A stretch of DNA of 52,565 nucleotides, taken from Guyparkeria sp016278265. GTDB taxonomy: Bacteria; Pseudomonadota; Gammaproteobacteria; Halothiobacillales; Halothiobacillaceae. Position numbers and translations under genes: made by a program. The stretch lies in NCBI RefSeq assembly GCF_044582145.1, contig NZ_JBDODO010000012.1; one strand, given 5' to 3'. A model generated the notes under the pieces. The model ran no database searches and was not told the origin of the DNA. It worked only from the letters and a program-made list of their open reading frames with translations. Of the stretch, positions 25,715-34,134 are shown in pieces (position 1 is the first letter of the stretch; each line of letters starts with the position of its first letter).

Positions 25715-27783
25715 TGATGCGTCAGATGCTGAGCCTTGCCAGTCTGCTGGCCGCCATGTTGATCGCCGGCCCGTCGTCAGCCGCCTTACCGACGGTACCC
25801 GAGGGGCAGTTCGCGGCGTTTTGCTATCACGACGTGCGCGATGACGTGGTGGCCGGACGCGATGCCGACCCCTATGCGGTCAGCACGAACCGCCTGCTCG
25901 CCTGGTTCGACTGGATGAAAGCCAACGACTGGCAGCCGGTATCCCTCGACCGGATCGCCGAGGCGCGCGCCGGCGGGCGCCCGCTGCCCAAGAACGCCGT
26001 ACTGCTGACCTTTGACGACGGGCTGGCCAGCCTGTACAGCCACGTTTTCCCCCTCCTCGAGGCCTACGACTACCCGGCGCTGTTCGCCCTTCAGACCGGC
26101 TGGTTGAAAACCGTCTGGGACGGCGCCGAGGTGACCTACACGCCGGAGGCCTTCGCCGAGCCCGGGGCAGACACCGGGGCAGACACCGGGGCAGACCCGA
26201 AGAGCGACCCGGCCACGGTCACCTACAATGATCGGCCGCTCGGACCCGAGGGATTCCTTACCCCGGCCCAGATCCGGGAGATGCAGGCCTCCGGGCTGGT
26301 CGAGTACGCCAGCCACAGCCACGACCTGCACCGCGGCATCCTCGGCAATCCGCAGGGCAACCGCCAACCGGCGGCCATCACCCGACGGCTCGACCCGCAA
26401 ACCGGGGAATACGAGAGCGATGCAGCCTTCCGCCAGCGGATCCGCGAGGATCTACAGCGCAGCCGGGCAATGATCGAGTCGCTCACCGGCCGGGCACCGC
26501 GGGCCATCGTCTGGCCCTACGGCGCGCACAGCCGGGAGGTCGACGCCATCGCGGCCGAGGTCGGCATGCCCTGGTCGTTCTCGCTGGGTGGAACGGCACT
26601 CAACACACCGGGGGCGGAAACGTTCTCCCGCGCATTGATCGTGGACGATCCCCTTCCGATCGAGGTCGCCACCGAAACCCGGCCGGTCGGCGAGCATCCG
26701 GTCAACCTGCCCTCGCCACAACGCGCGGTGCACGTCGACCTGGATTACGTCTACGACCCGGACCCGGAACAGACCAACGCCAACCTCGGGATGCTGCTCG
26801 ACCGCATCAAGGCCATGCAGGTTCGCACCGTCTATCTGCAGGCCTTCGCCGACCCCGACGGGGACGGCAATGCCGCCGAGCTGTATTTCCCCAACCGGCA
26901 CCTGCCGATGCGGGCCGACCTGTTCAATCGCGTGGCTTGGCAACTGCGCACCCGCGCCGGCGTGCGGGTCTACGCCTGGATGCCCCTGCTGGCCTTCGAC
27001 CTGCCCGATGCGGAACGCAAGCGAGCACTGTCCGTTACCCGACTCGGCCCCGAGGGCGGGCCGGTACTGGCCGAGCGCGACTACCGGCGCCTGAGCCCCT
27101 TCCTGCCGGAATCGGAACAAATCGTGGGCGATATCTACGCCGATCTGGGACGCGCGGCCAGCGGCATAGCCGGGGTACTGATCCACGACGACGCCTATCT
27201 TGCGGCCGACGAGGACCGTACCGCCTGCCGCAACGAGGCACGGTGGCCCGGCACGAACATCTCCATCGCCGATTGTGACCTGTCCCCGGAACGTAAGACG
27301 CAGGCACTGATCGACTTCGGCCAGGCGGTCACGCAGCGGCTGACGCATCACGTCAACGAATCCCGCGACTTCCGGGTCGCGCGCAATCTCTATGCCCGGG
27401 TGGTGCTCGACCCGACCGCCGAGGCACGCTTTGCCCAGTCCCTGCCGGCATTCCTGGCGGCCTATGACGAGACGGCCATCATGGCCATGCCTTGGCTCGA
27501 CGGCACGGAACTGCCGCCCGAGGTCTGGCTCGAGGAACTCGCCGATGCCGTCGAGGCGCAGGCAGGCGGATTCGAGAACGTGGTCTTCGAGTTGCAGGCC
27601 CGCGACTGGCGCGGCGAAGGCCGATGGGTGGAGGGTGAGACCCTGCGCGACTGGATGGAACAGCTCATTCGCCGCGGCGTCCTGAACTTGGCCTATTACC
27701 CGGATGACTTTCTCAACAACCGCCCACGCTTCGAACCCACCCGGGAAGGTATTTCGCTCAACGCCTTCCCGCATCGGCGATAG
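25714..27783 (+). CDS. pgaB: Poly-beta-1,6-N-acetyl-D-glucosamine N-deacetylase PgaB
   Basis: 689 aa (E. coli 672). The N-terminal polysaccharide-deacetylase domain has FCYHDVRDD, TFDDG (Asp101/Asp102) and SHSHDLH (His201 and His206 as metal ligands, spaced as His184/His189 in E. coli). The C-terminal glycoside-hydrolase-like domain includes VYLQAFADPDGDG, VYAWMPLLAF and DDAY. It partly deacetylates PNAG during export. The signal peptide (ending GPSSAALP) has no lipobox cysteine, whereas E. coli PgaB is a lipoprotein. A GADT tandem repeat interrupts the deacetylase domain at about 151-161. Its start overlaps pgaA by 1 nt. Confidence 0.93.
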   Translation: MMRQMLSLASLLAAMLIAGPSSAALPTVPEGQFAAFCYHDVRDDVVAGRDADPYAVSTNRLLAWFDWMKANDWQPVSLDRIAEARAGGRPLPKNAVLLTFDDGLASLYSHVFPLLEAYDYPALFALQTGWLKTVWDGAEVTYTPEAFAEPGADTGADTGADPKSDPATVTYNDRPLGPEGFLTPAQIREMQASGLVEYASHSHDLHRGILGNPQGNRQPAAITRRLDPQTGEYESDAAFRQRIREDLQRSRAMIESLTGRAPRAIVWPYGAHSREVDAIAAEVGMPWSFSLGGTALNTPGAETFSRALIVDDPLPIEVATETRPVGEHPVNLPSPQRAVHVDLDYVYDPDPEQTNANLGMLLDRIKAMQVRTVYLQAFADPDGDGNAAELYFPNRHLPMRADLFNRVAWQLRTRAGVRVYAWMPLLAFDLPDAERKRALSVTRLGPEGGPVLAERDYRRLSPFLPESEQIVGDIYADLGRAASGIAGVLIHDDAYLAADEDRTACRNEARWPGTNISIADCDLSPERKTQALIDFGQAVTQRLTHHVNESRDFRVARNLYARVVLDPTAEARFAQSLPAFLAAYDETAIMAMPWLDGTELPPEVWLEELADAVEAQAGGFENVVFELQARDWRGEGRWVEGETLRDWMEQLIRRGVLNLAYYPDDFLNNRPRFEPTREGISLNAFPHRR
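26164..26196 (+). repeat. Short tandem repeat inside pgaB (12-nt unit)
   Basis: Two exact copies of GGGGCAGACACC and a partial third encode GADT-GADT-GAD. It lies in a loop of the deacetylase domain and keeps the frame, so copy-number change would add or remove four residues at a time. Confidence 0.85.
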
Positions 27784-27795
27784 GAGACCGAGGGC

Positions 27796-29061
27796 ATGAC
27801 TATGGACTGGCTGCTCGACTTCGTCTTCTTCTACCCCCTGGTGATGGCCTGGGTGTGGATGATCGGCGGCACCTGGTATTTTTTCCGCTGGGAACGCGGG
27901 GCACACGGTGACCCGAACCACCCGCCAGCGGGCGGACGCCACCCGCCATGCAGCATCATCATCCCCTGCTTCAACGAAGGCGCGAACATCCGGGACACCG
28001 TGCACTACGCGCATGCAAGCGAATACTCGGATTTCGAGATCGTCGCCGTAAATGACGGTAGCGACGACAATACCGGGCAGATCCTCGATGAGCTCACCAA
28101 GGAATACCCGCGTCTGCGGGTGGTGCATCTGGCCACCAACCAGGGCAAGGCCATCGCGCTGCGCACCGGCACACTTGCCGCCAAGCACGAATTCCTGATT
28201 TGTATCGACGGCGACGCCATGCTCCACCCCAAGGCCCTCGCATGGATGATGCGTCACCTCGACTCCGGGCCGCGCGTCGGCGCGGTCACCGGCAACCCGC
28301 GCATCCTCAACCGCAGCACCCTGCTGGGCAAACTGCAGGTAGGCGAGTTCTCCGCGACCATCGGCCTGATCAAGCGCGCCCAGCGGGTCTACGGGCGCAT
28401 CTTCACCATCTCGGGCGTGATCGCCGGGTTCCGGCGCACCGCCCTGGACCGTGTCGGCTACTGGAGCTCCGACATGGTCACCGAGGACATCGACATCTCC
28501 TGGCGGCTGCAGCTTGACCACTGGGACATCCGCTACGAACCCAACGCCATGTGCTACATCTACATGCCCGAGACGTTCAAGGGGCTGTGGAAACAGCGTC
28601 TGCGCTGGGCCCAGGGCGGCGTGGAGACGATACTGCGACATGCCGCAGGCCTGTTCCATTGGAACAAGCGCCGACTATGGGCGGTGGCCCTCGAATACAC
28701 GGTGAGCATCCTGTGGGCCTATGCCATGGCCGCGGTGTTGGTCATCTACCTGCTCGGCCTGATCTTCGAAATGCCGCCGGGCTGGAGAGGGCCAAGCATC
28801 ATCCCGCAGTGGGCGGGCATCATCCTTGGCATCACGGCCCTGCTGCAGTTCCTGGTCAGCCTGCTGATCGACCGGCGCTACGAGCCCGACCGGCGCTTCT
28901 TCCGCAACTACTTCTGGGTGATCTGGTATCCGTTGGCCTTCTGGCTGCTGTCGATGGCCACCACGGTAGTGGCGGTGCCCAAGGCCATTCTCAAGCGGTC
29001 AGGCGAACGGGCCCGCTGGATCAGCCCGGACCGCGGATTGCGACCGCCGGAGGAGGAATAA
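27796..29061 (+). CDS. pgaC: Poly-beta-1,6-N-acetyl-D-glucosamine synthase PgaC
   Basis: 421 aa processive GT2 glycosyltransferase of the inner membrane that polymerises UDP-GlcNAc into PNAG. One N-terminal membrane helix region (about 5-30) is followed by the catalytic domain with SIIIPCFNEG, VNDGSDDNTG, CIDGDAM (DxD), SDMVTEDIDISWRL (TED) and QRLRWAQGG (Q..RW). C-terminal membrane helices follow at about 300-400. This is the full set of hyaluronan-synthase-like motifs. Activity of the family depends on c-di-GMP binding by PgaC-PgaD. It lies 12 nt after pgaB. Confidence 0.95.
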   Translation: MTMDWLLDFVFFYPLVMAWVWMIGGTWYFFRWERGAHGDPNHPPAGGRHPPCSIIIPCFNEGANIRDTVHYAHASEYSDFEIVAVNDGSDDNTGQILDELTKEYPRLRVVHLATNQGKAIALRTGTLAAKHEFLICIDGDAMLHPKALAWMMRHLDSGPRVGAVTGNPRILNRSTLLGKLQVGEFSATIGLIKRAQRVYGRIFTISGVIAGFRRTALDRVGYWSSDMVTEDIDISWRLQLDHWDIRYEPNAMCYIYMPETFKGLWKQRLRWAQGGVETILRHAAGLFHWNKRRLWAVALEYTVSILWAYAMAAVLVIYLLGLIFEMPPGWRGPSIIPQWAGIILGITALLQFLVSLLIDRRYEPDRRFFRNYFWVIWYPLAFWLLSMATTVVAVPKAILKRSGERARWISPDRGLRPPEEE

Positions 29062-29065
29062 AGCC

Positions 29066-29587
29066 ATGAAGCATTCCCGTCCCCGTCTGCCGGATATCAT
29101 CGACCGCAACGACCTCGTGCCCCCGGGCAAACGTCGCGTGGGCCAGATCGTGAGCCTGGCCGCCTGGATGGTCTGGATCTACCTGCTCACACCCATCATT
29201 GCCTTGATCGGCTGGGCGCTGGGCGTGGGGTTGTTCGAGCGACACATCCTCAATGACCCCATGGGAACCCTGCAGGCGATCCAAATCTACGGACTGGTCA
29301 TCCTGATTGCCGGCCTGATCTTCATCAGCTGGGCGGGCTACAACTGGCTGCGCTTTCACAATCACGAGCGGCGCCATGCCCCGCCACCGATCGGGCCGCA
29401 GGAACTGGCACGCCGCTTCTGCATCTCCCCGCAGGAAGCCGAAGAGATCGAACAACAGCGCATCGTGACCGTGCATTTCAACGACGGTGCCGAAATCATC
29501 GACATCGTGCCCGAGGACCCCGCGCCCACCGGCAGCCATCGGACGACCATCCCGTCCTCGCCGCCCCCTGAACCAGCCAGTAGCTGA
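29066..29587 (+). CDS. pgaD: PgaD, accessory membrane protein of PNAG synthesis
   Basis: 173 aa. Two transmembrane segments (about 28-50 and 72-92) are followed by a cytoplasmic tail with the family-like FISWAGYNWLRF and a helical ELARRFCISPQEAEEIEQQRIVTVHF. PgaD partners PgaC and takes part in c-di-GMP control in E. coli. It is longer than E. coli PgaD (137 aa) because of a Pro-rich C-terminal tail. GGAGGA precedes the ATG, and the gap from pgaC is 4 nt. It is the last gene before a strong terminator. Confidence 0.88.
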   Translation: MKHSRPRLPDIIDRNDLVPPGKRRVGQIVSLAAWMVWIYLLTPIIALIGWALGVGLFERHILNDPMGTLQAIQIYGLVILIAGLIFISWAGYNWLRFHNHERRHAPPPIGPQELARRFCISPQEAEEIEQQRIVTVHFNDGAEIIDIVPEDPAPTGSHRTTIPSSPPPEPASS

Positions 29588-29599
29588 AGGCCGCAACGC

Positions 29600-29635
29600 A
29601 AAGCCCCCGGGAAATCGAAATTTCCCGGGGGCTTT
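29600..29635. terminator. Bidirectional terminator between pgaD and the DsrE-like gene
   Basis: A 16-bp perfect stem (starting AAAGCCCCCGGG) closed by a CGAA tetraloop. Short T-runs follow on both strands. It sits between convergent genes. Confidence 0.85.
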
Positions 29636-29656
29636 CTCGTTACAACCAATCCAGGA

Positions 29657-30190
29657 CTACTGGATTTTCAGGTAAGCGTACCCGTCCCGTTGCAGGTCGG
29701 CGATCTTCGCCACGCCGGAATTGACCAGCCCGATGCCCTCGTAGAGCTTGTCTTCGGGCAGGTTGATCTCCTTGCGCGTGAAGTCGCAGAGGTGAACCTT
29801 GACGTTCCGGATCTTGATCAGCGTCTGCAGTCGTCCCTTGAGCTCGGCGCGGCGCTCGTTCAGCGCCTCGTCGGCCGCGTAGGGCGTGCCTTCGAGCGGA
29901 TCGTCGGTGGCGAAACGGATGCCGTAGCCGACCAGCACCAGGTGCACGTCCCAGGGCAGGAGCTTCTGTTCGGCATCGTTGATCAGGTTGTTGATCGAGG
30001 TCAGCGTCGCCGAGTAGCGGGTCGGATCGGCGAAATCGACGTGGTAGACGACCCGCTGGGTGTCATCGGCCTGCACCGGCCCCTGCACCGACAACGCCAG
30101 TGCCGTCGCGGCCATCAAGGGGGTGATCAGGCGGGTGATGCGTCGGGCCATGGTTGCCACGTAACCCAGAAAAGAAGAAATAGTCGTCAT
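29657..30190 (-). CDS. Secreted DsrE-family-like protein
   Basis: 177 aa from the ATG at 30190, with GGGAG upstream. A signal peptide of about 40 residues ends at VQGPVQADD. The mature part (VVYHVDFADPTRYSATLTSINNLIND... VHLVLVGYGIRF... NVKVHLCDFTRK... GVAKIADLQRDGYAYLKIQ) matches the DsrE/F-like fold seen in many periplasmic proteins of sulfur oxidisers and other proteobacteria. Only one cysteine is in the mature part, so sulfur-transfer activity is uncertain. Confidence 0.75.
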   Translation of the reverse strand: MTTISSFLGYVATMARRITRLITPLMAATALALSVQGPVQADDTQRVVYHVDFADPTRYSATLTSINNLINDAEQKLLPWDVHLVLVGYGIRFATDDPLEGTPYAADEALNERRAELKGRLQTLIKIRNVKVHLCDFTRKEINLPEDKLYEGIGLVNSGVAKIADLQRDGYAYLKIQ

Positions 30191-30242
30191 TCCCTTACTC
30201 CCTATTGCGAGGTGGACAGGGAGCATAGCCGAACATCGATGT

Positions 30243-30641
30243 TCAGGGCTGACGAGGCACGCTGCGACGATCCGGATACTGGCGCTGGGTATGCACCGCC
30301 AGCGCATTGGCCAGCTTGATGCCCGGGTTCTCCCCGCAGAAGGCAAGCACTGCCGTCTTGGCGGCCGACGCGGACTTGCCTGCCTGGATGTCGTAGGTGT
30401 TGCGAAGCATCACGTTGCTCGCGGTCAGATACCCCGCGATGAACCCGTCCAGCCGCCCCTGGCTACCCGGGTGGTTGCCTTCGGCGACCGCAACCACATC
30501 CGTACAGGACCAGTTGCCCGGACCAAAGGCAACAAAGCGTCCCTCGACACTTTTGGCAGCCACGACAGTGGGCATGGCGGCAAAAACCGTCGCGGCAACG
30601 AACGCGGCGATCACTGCGGATGACCGACCGATCCAGACCAT
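30243..30641 (-). CDS. Small secreted protein, function unknown
   Basis: 132 aa with a signal peptide (cleavage likely after VVAAKS region, about 29-30) and two mature cysteines, NWSCTDV and LAFCGEN, that could form one disulfide. The pattern of a short mature domain with two Cys and a Gly-rich middle (LDGFIAGYL) superficially recalls HdeA/HdeB or Rap1a-type proteins, but I cannot assign it. GGAGAG lies upstream of the ATG. It begins 13 nt after the ppx stop, so it is probably cotranscribed with ppx. Confidence 0.7.
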   Translation of the reverse strand: MVWIGRSSAVIAAFVAATVFAAMPTVVAAKSVEGRFVAFGPGNWSCTDVVAVAEGNHPGSQGRLDGFIAGYLTASNVMLRNTYDIQAGKSASAAKTAVLAFCGENPGIKLANALAVHTQRQYPDRRSVPRQP

Positions 30642-30654
30642 GGCACTCTCCTTG

Positions 30655-32166
30655 TCAGGCGAACTGCAGATCGAAACCGCAGTTGGCGATGTAGGCCTGC
30701 TCGCGCTCGAGATCGGCCACGGTCAGCGGGCGCTCTTCCAGCCAGCCGGCCGCGAACGACAACTCCAATCGATCACCCTCGGCATCAGCCCGGACCTGGG
30801 AGGGGGAAATACCCTCGCCACGATCGCGATGGAACAACACGGCCAAACGCAGGATGACGGCGAGACGCATGGCCAGGGGACGCATGTCCTCGTCCAGCGT
30901 CTCGAAGCGCGCGGGCTTGAACTTGCGGCGGTGGGCGTGCACCAGGGCGGCGACTGCCGTTTGCGCCGTGCGGGTCAGGCCCGGCATGTCGGCATGCTCG
31001 AGCACGTAGGCCCCGTGGTGGTGATAGCCGGAATGCGAAATCGCCAGCCCCACCTCATGGACGCGCGCGGCCACGTCCAGCCAGGTGGACAACGGCAGCG
31101 CCTCGCTGGTCTCGTCGCTGGTCGCCCCCCATTCGGCCTCGACCTGGCCCCACAGCGCCGCCGTGGTCGTCGCCACGTGTTCGGCATGATCGGCATCGAC
31201 ATTGAACATGCGTTGCAGACGCCCGACGGTCAGGTCGCGCACGTCATCGAAATCCTGGCGCTCGACCCAGTCGTAGATCAGCCCCTCGCGCAGCGCGCCG
31301 TCGGAGATCGCCATGCGCTCGATGCCCAGCGCCTCGAAGACCGCGCGCATCGCCACCAGCCCGCCGACGAATACCGGCTTGCGGTCGTCGGAAAGCCCGT
31401 CAAGCGAGAGCTTGTCGAGGTTACCGGCCTTGAGCACGGCCTTGCGAATCGCGTCCAGCCCGGCCAGCGTCAGGCTGCCATCGCCCCAGCCGTTCGCCTC
31501 GGCCACCGTGGCCAGCGAACGCGCCGAGCCACTGCTGCCCACGGCGCGGGCCCAGCCCATCTCGCGGTAGGCGCGCTGGTAGCTCATCAGCTCCAGCTCG
31601 GCCCGACGCTCGGCCTTGAGCATGCGGGTCTTGTCGTACTTGCCATCACTGAAATGATCGGTGGTCAGGCGCACGCAACCGAGCGGCGCGCTCTCCATGC
31701 GCACCGGCTCGAAGCCCTCACCGATGATCAGCTCGGTGGAACCGCCGCCGATGTCGACCACCAGCCGTCGACCATCGGCCGGCACGTCGCTGTGGGCCAC
31801 GCCGAGATACACCAGCCGCGCCTCCTCGCGACCGCCGATGATCTCGATCGGGTGCCCGATGGCCCGTTGCGCGCGGCGAATGAACGTCGCGCCATTCTTC
31901 GCTGCCCGCAAGGTGTTGGTACCCACGATGCGCACCCAGCCCCGAGGCATGCCCGACAAGCGCTGGCCGAACCGCCGCAGGCAATCCAGCCCACGCTCGA
32001 TCGCCGCCTGCGAGAGATAGCCATGTTCGTCCAGCCCGCCGGCCAGTCGCACCATCTCCTTCATTCGGTCGATGACCTGCAACTGCCCCGCCTCGACCCG
32101 GGCGACCAGCATGTGAAAACTGTTGGACCCCAGGTCCACCGAGGCGATGACTTCTCCGTCCTGCAT
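30655..32166 (-). CDS. ppx: Exopolyphosphatase / guanosine pentaphosphate phosphohydrolase
   Basis: 503 aa from the ATG at 32166, close to the 500-513 aa of E. coli Ppx and GppA. It releases phosphate from polyphosphate or converts pppGpp to ppGpp. The ASKHA fold shows IASVDLGSNSFHMLVA (phosphate 1), VGTNTLRAAKN, VVDIGGGSTELI (phosphate 2) and GSSGSARSLA. The C-terminal HD-like domain contains HEVGLAISHSGYHHHGAYVL. The frame stays open about 330 codons upstream, but that part is antisense to cdiB and not protein-like. Ppx and GppA cannot be separated by reading alone. Confidence 0.92.
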   Translation of the reverse strand: MQDGEVIASVDLGSNSFHMLVARVEAGQLQVIDRMKEMVRLAGGLDEHGYLSQAAIERGLDCLRRFGQRLSGMPRGWVRIVGTNTLRAAKNGATFIRRAQRAIGHPIEIIGGREEARLVYLGVAHSDVPADGRRLVVDIGGGSTELIIGEGFEPVRMESAPLGCVRLTTDHFSDGKYDKTRMLKAERRAELELMSYQRAYREMGWARAVGSSGSARSLATVAEANGWGDGSLTLAGLDAIRKAVLKAGNLDKLSLDGLSDDRKPVFVGGLVAMRAVFEALGIERMAISDGALREGLIYDWVERQDFDDVRDLTVGRLQRMFNVDADHAEHVATTTAALWGQVEAEWGATSDETSEALPLSTWLDVAARVHEVGLAISHSGYHHHGAYVLEHADMPGLTRTAQTAVAALVHAHRRKFKPARFETLDEDMRPLAMRLAVILRLAVLFHRDRGEGISPSQVRADAEGDRLELSFAAGWLEERPLTVADLEREQAYIANCGFDLQFA

Positions 32167-32386
32167 GGGCTTTGAATCTCGGCTGAATGCTGCCTCGAGC
32201 GAGTTCAAGGCAAGGTGGCTGGATGGGAGGACCGCGACACGGCCGCGATCATTCGCATTATGTCCATTTTGCCGGTGACCAGAAACCCTGTCGCGCGTCA
32301 CCAGACGAATCTTGCGAGCGCCCAGCAGATCGTTTAGCGTACAAGCACAAGCTGATACACACCCATTAATCTCAAGGACGAGAGAC

Positions 32387-34102
32387 GTGGTACCTCCCCG
32401 ATGTCGCCCAAGCGGCTTCGGCCCGTGCATGGCATGGATCGCCATGTCGCTGGCTGCAGCGCTTGTGCCCCCTGCCGCTGCGCAGGCAACCAACCCGACC
32501 GACGAGTCGCTCCGCCAGCTCGAGCGCCAGCAGGAGTTGCGCGAGCGAATCGAATCGTCACCCGACGTCCGCCTGCCGCGCCCGTCGCGCCCCGCGCCGG
32601 CCATCCCCGCCAACGAGACACCCTGCGTCGACATCGACCGCATCCGCCTGGTCGGTGAGCCTCGCCCACCGTTCGAGCGAGTCCTTCGACGGGCGCTCGG
32701 GGACCTCGGTTGGCACGCCGGACAGTGCCTGGGCAAGCATGGCATCCGCGCCATCCTGCGCGAGACCCAGCAACAGCTCATCGACCTCGGCCTGATCACC
32801 ACCCGCGTGAGCGCCCCGCCCCAGGATCTCGATACCCGCGAGCTACACCTTTCGATCCTGCCGGGACGAGTCGGCGTGCTGCGAGCGAACGATGCCGCCG
32901 GCACCCGTGCCCGGCTCGACACCGCCTTCCCGACCCATTCCGGCGATCTGCTCGATCTACGTGACCTCGAGCAAGGGCTGGAAAACCTCGAACGCCTGCC
33001 CAGCGTCACCGCCGAGATCGACATCCAGCCCGGTGCGGCGCCCGGGGAAAGCGATGTGGTGGTCGACTGGCAGCAGGACTTCCCGTTGCGGGTGTCGCTC
33101 TCCATCGACGACTCGGGCAGCCGCGAGACAAGGCCTTTTCTCGGCACGGCCACCGTATTCGGCGATCACCTCTTCGGCCTCAACGGTTTGCTGTATGCCA
33201 GCCTCACCCGCAATCTCGGGCTCGATGAAAGTGACCGCCCCGGGCACACCCAGTCGTACACGCTGCACTACTCCGCGCCGTTCGGTTACTGGCGATTTGG
33301 CGCCACGGCCAGCCGTTTCAAGTACTACCAGACGATCGCAGGCCTCAACCGCGACTACCGCTACAGCGGCGAGGGAGAGCGACGTGAACTGGAGATATCC
33401 CGCATCGTGCATCGGAGCGATGTCGGGCGCACGCGCCTGACGGCGACCGCCTGGCTGCAGACCTACGCCAACGCGATCGACGGAACCCGCATCACCGTGC
33501 AGGACCGCCGCATGGCCGGGTACGCAGCCGGCATCGAGCACCGGCATTTCCTCGGCCGGGCGACGCTCGACCTTGCGCTGAGCCACCGCTGGGGTACCGG
33601 CATGCTCGGCGCCAAGACGGCCCCCGAGGAGGCCTTCGGCGAAGGCACCGCCCGACCGCACATCACCTCGCTCCACGCCCGACTCGACGCACCATTCGTC
33701 CTCGCCGATCACCCCCTGCGCTATCGCGGCCAGATCCGCGGCCAGTTCAACCACACCCGTCTGATCCCGCAGGACCGCTTCGCCATCGGCAGCCGCCATT
33801 CCGTGCGCGGTTTTGGCGGCAACCTACTGCTTAGCGGGGAGCGTGGCGCCTACTGGCGCAACGAATTGCATCTGGAACTTCCCGGCCCGCTGCACCCCTA
33901 TCTCGCCCTGGATGCCGGGCGCGTCGACGGCCCCTCGACCGACGACCTGCCGGGGCGCCACCTGGTCGGCGCGGCCTTCGGCCTGCAATGGCGCTGGAAA
34001 AACACCTGGATCGACGCCTGGGCGGCACGGGCCATGGACCGGCCCGCCGCCTACCCCGACCCTGGGTTGCAGGCCGGCTTTCAGGCCGGCATCCATTTCT
34101 GA
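32387..34102 (+). CDS. cdiB: Two-partner secretion outer-membrane transporter (TpsB / CdiB, ShlB/FhaC family)
   Basis: 571 aa from a GTG at 32387, with AAGGA 8 nt upstream; an ATG at 32429 is an alternative. A signal peptide ends near VPPAAAQA. A linker and two POTRA domains follow (about 55-230; CVDIDRIRLVGEP, LGKHGIRAIL, LSILPGRVGVL). The rest is a 16-strand Omp85-type barrel carrying the L6 motif SRHSVRGFGGN. It secretes the adjacent TpsA. The gene order B-A resembles E. coli-type cdiBAI. It lies 32 nt before cdiA and is divergent from ppx. Confidence 0.9.
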   Translation: MVPPRCRPSGFGPCMAWIAMSLAAALVPPAAAQATNPTDESLRQLERQQELRERIESSPDVRLPRPSRPAPAIPANETPCVDIDRIRLVGEPRPPFERVLRRALGDLGWHAGQCLGKHGIRAILRETQQQLIDLGLITTRVSAPPQDLDTRELHLSILPGRVGVLRANDAAGTRARLDTAFPTHSGDLLDLRDLEQGLENLERLPSVTAEIDIQPGAAPGESDVVVDWQQDFPLRVSLSIDDSGSRETRPFLGTATVFGDHLFGLNGLLYASLTRNLGLDESDRPGHTQSYTLHYSAPFGYWRFGATASRFKYYQTIAGLNRDYRYSGEGERRELEISRIVHRSDVGRTRLTATAWLQTYANAIDGTRITVQDRRMAGYAAGIEHRHFLGRATLDLALSHRWGTGMLGAKTAPEEAFGEGTARPHITSLHARLDAPFVLADHPLRYRGQIRGQFNHTRLIPQDRFAIGSRHSVRGFGGNLLLSGERGAYWRNELHLELPGPLHPYLALDAGRVDGPSTDDLPGRHLVGAAFGLQWRWKNTWIDAWAARAMDRPAAYPDPGLQAGFQAGIHF

Positions 34103-34134
34103 CCTCGAATGCCCGTGCACGACAAGGACACGTC

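Noticed and set aside
26164..26196. Tandem repeats considered as a CRISPR or VNTR array
   Set aside because: Only three 12-nt units, in frame within pgaB. No spacers.
26452..28659. 735-codon minus-strand frame opposite pgaB/pgaC
   Set aside because: Shadow of the pga genes, with no signal, domain or ribosome site.
30243..30641. HdeA/HdeB acid chaperone identity
   Set aside because: Only a two-Cys, short secreted layout is shared. The motifs do not match well enough to name it.
30655..33153. Frame of 832 codons on the minus strand running from ppx across cdiB
   Set aside because: Only the part from 32166 down is Ppx. The rest is antisense to the well-supported cdiB and is Arg/Ser-rich shadow coding from high GC.
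33988..34134. In-frame extension of cdiA upstream into cdiB
   Set aside because: The ATG at 34135 has a good ribosome site and a signal peptide. The extension overlaps the end of the cdiB barrel in another frame.
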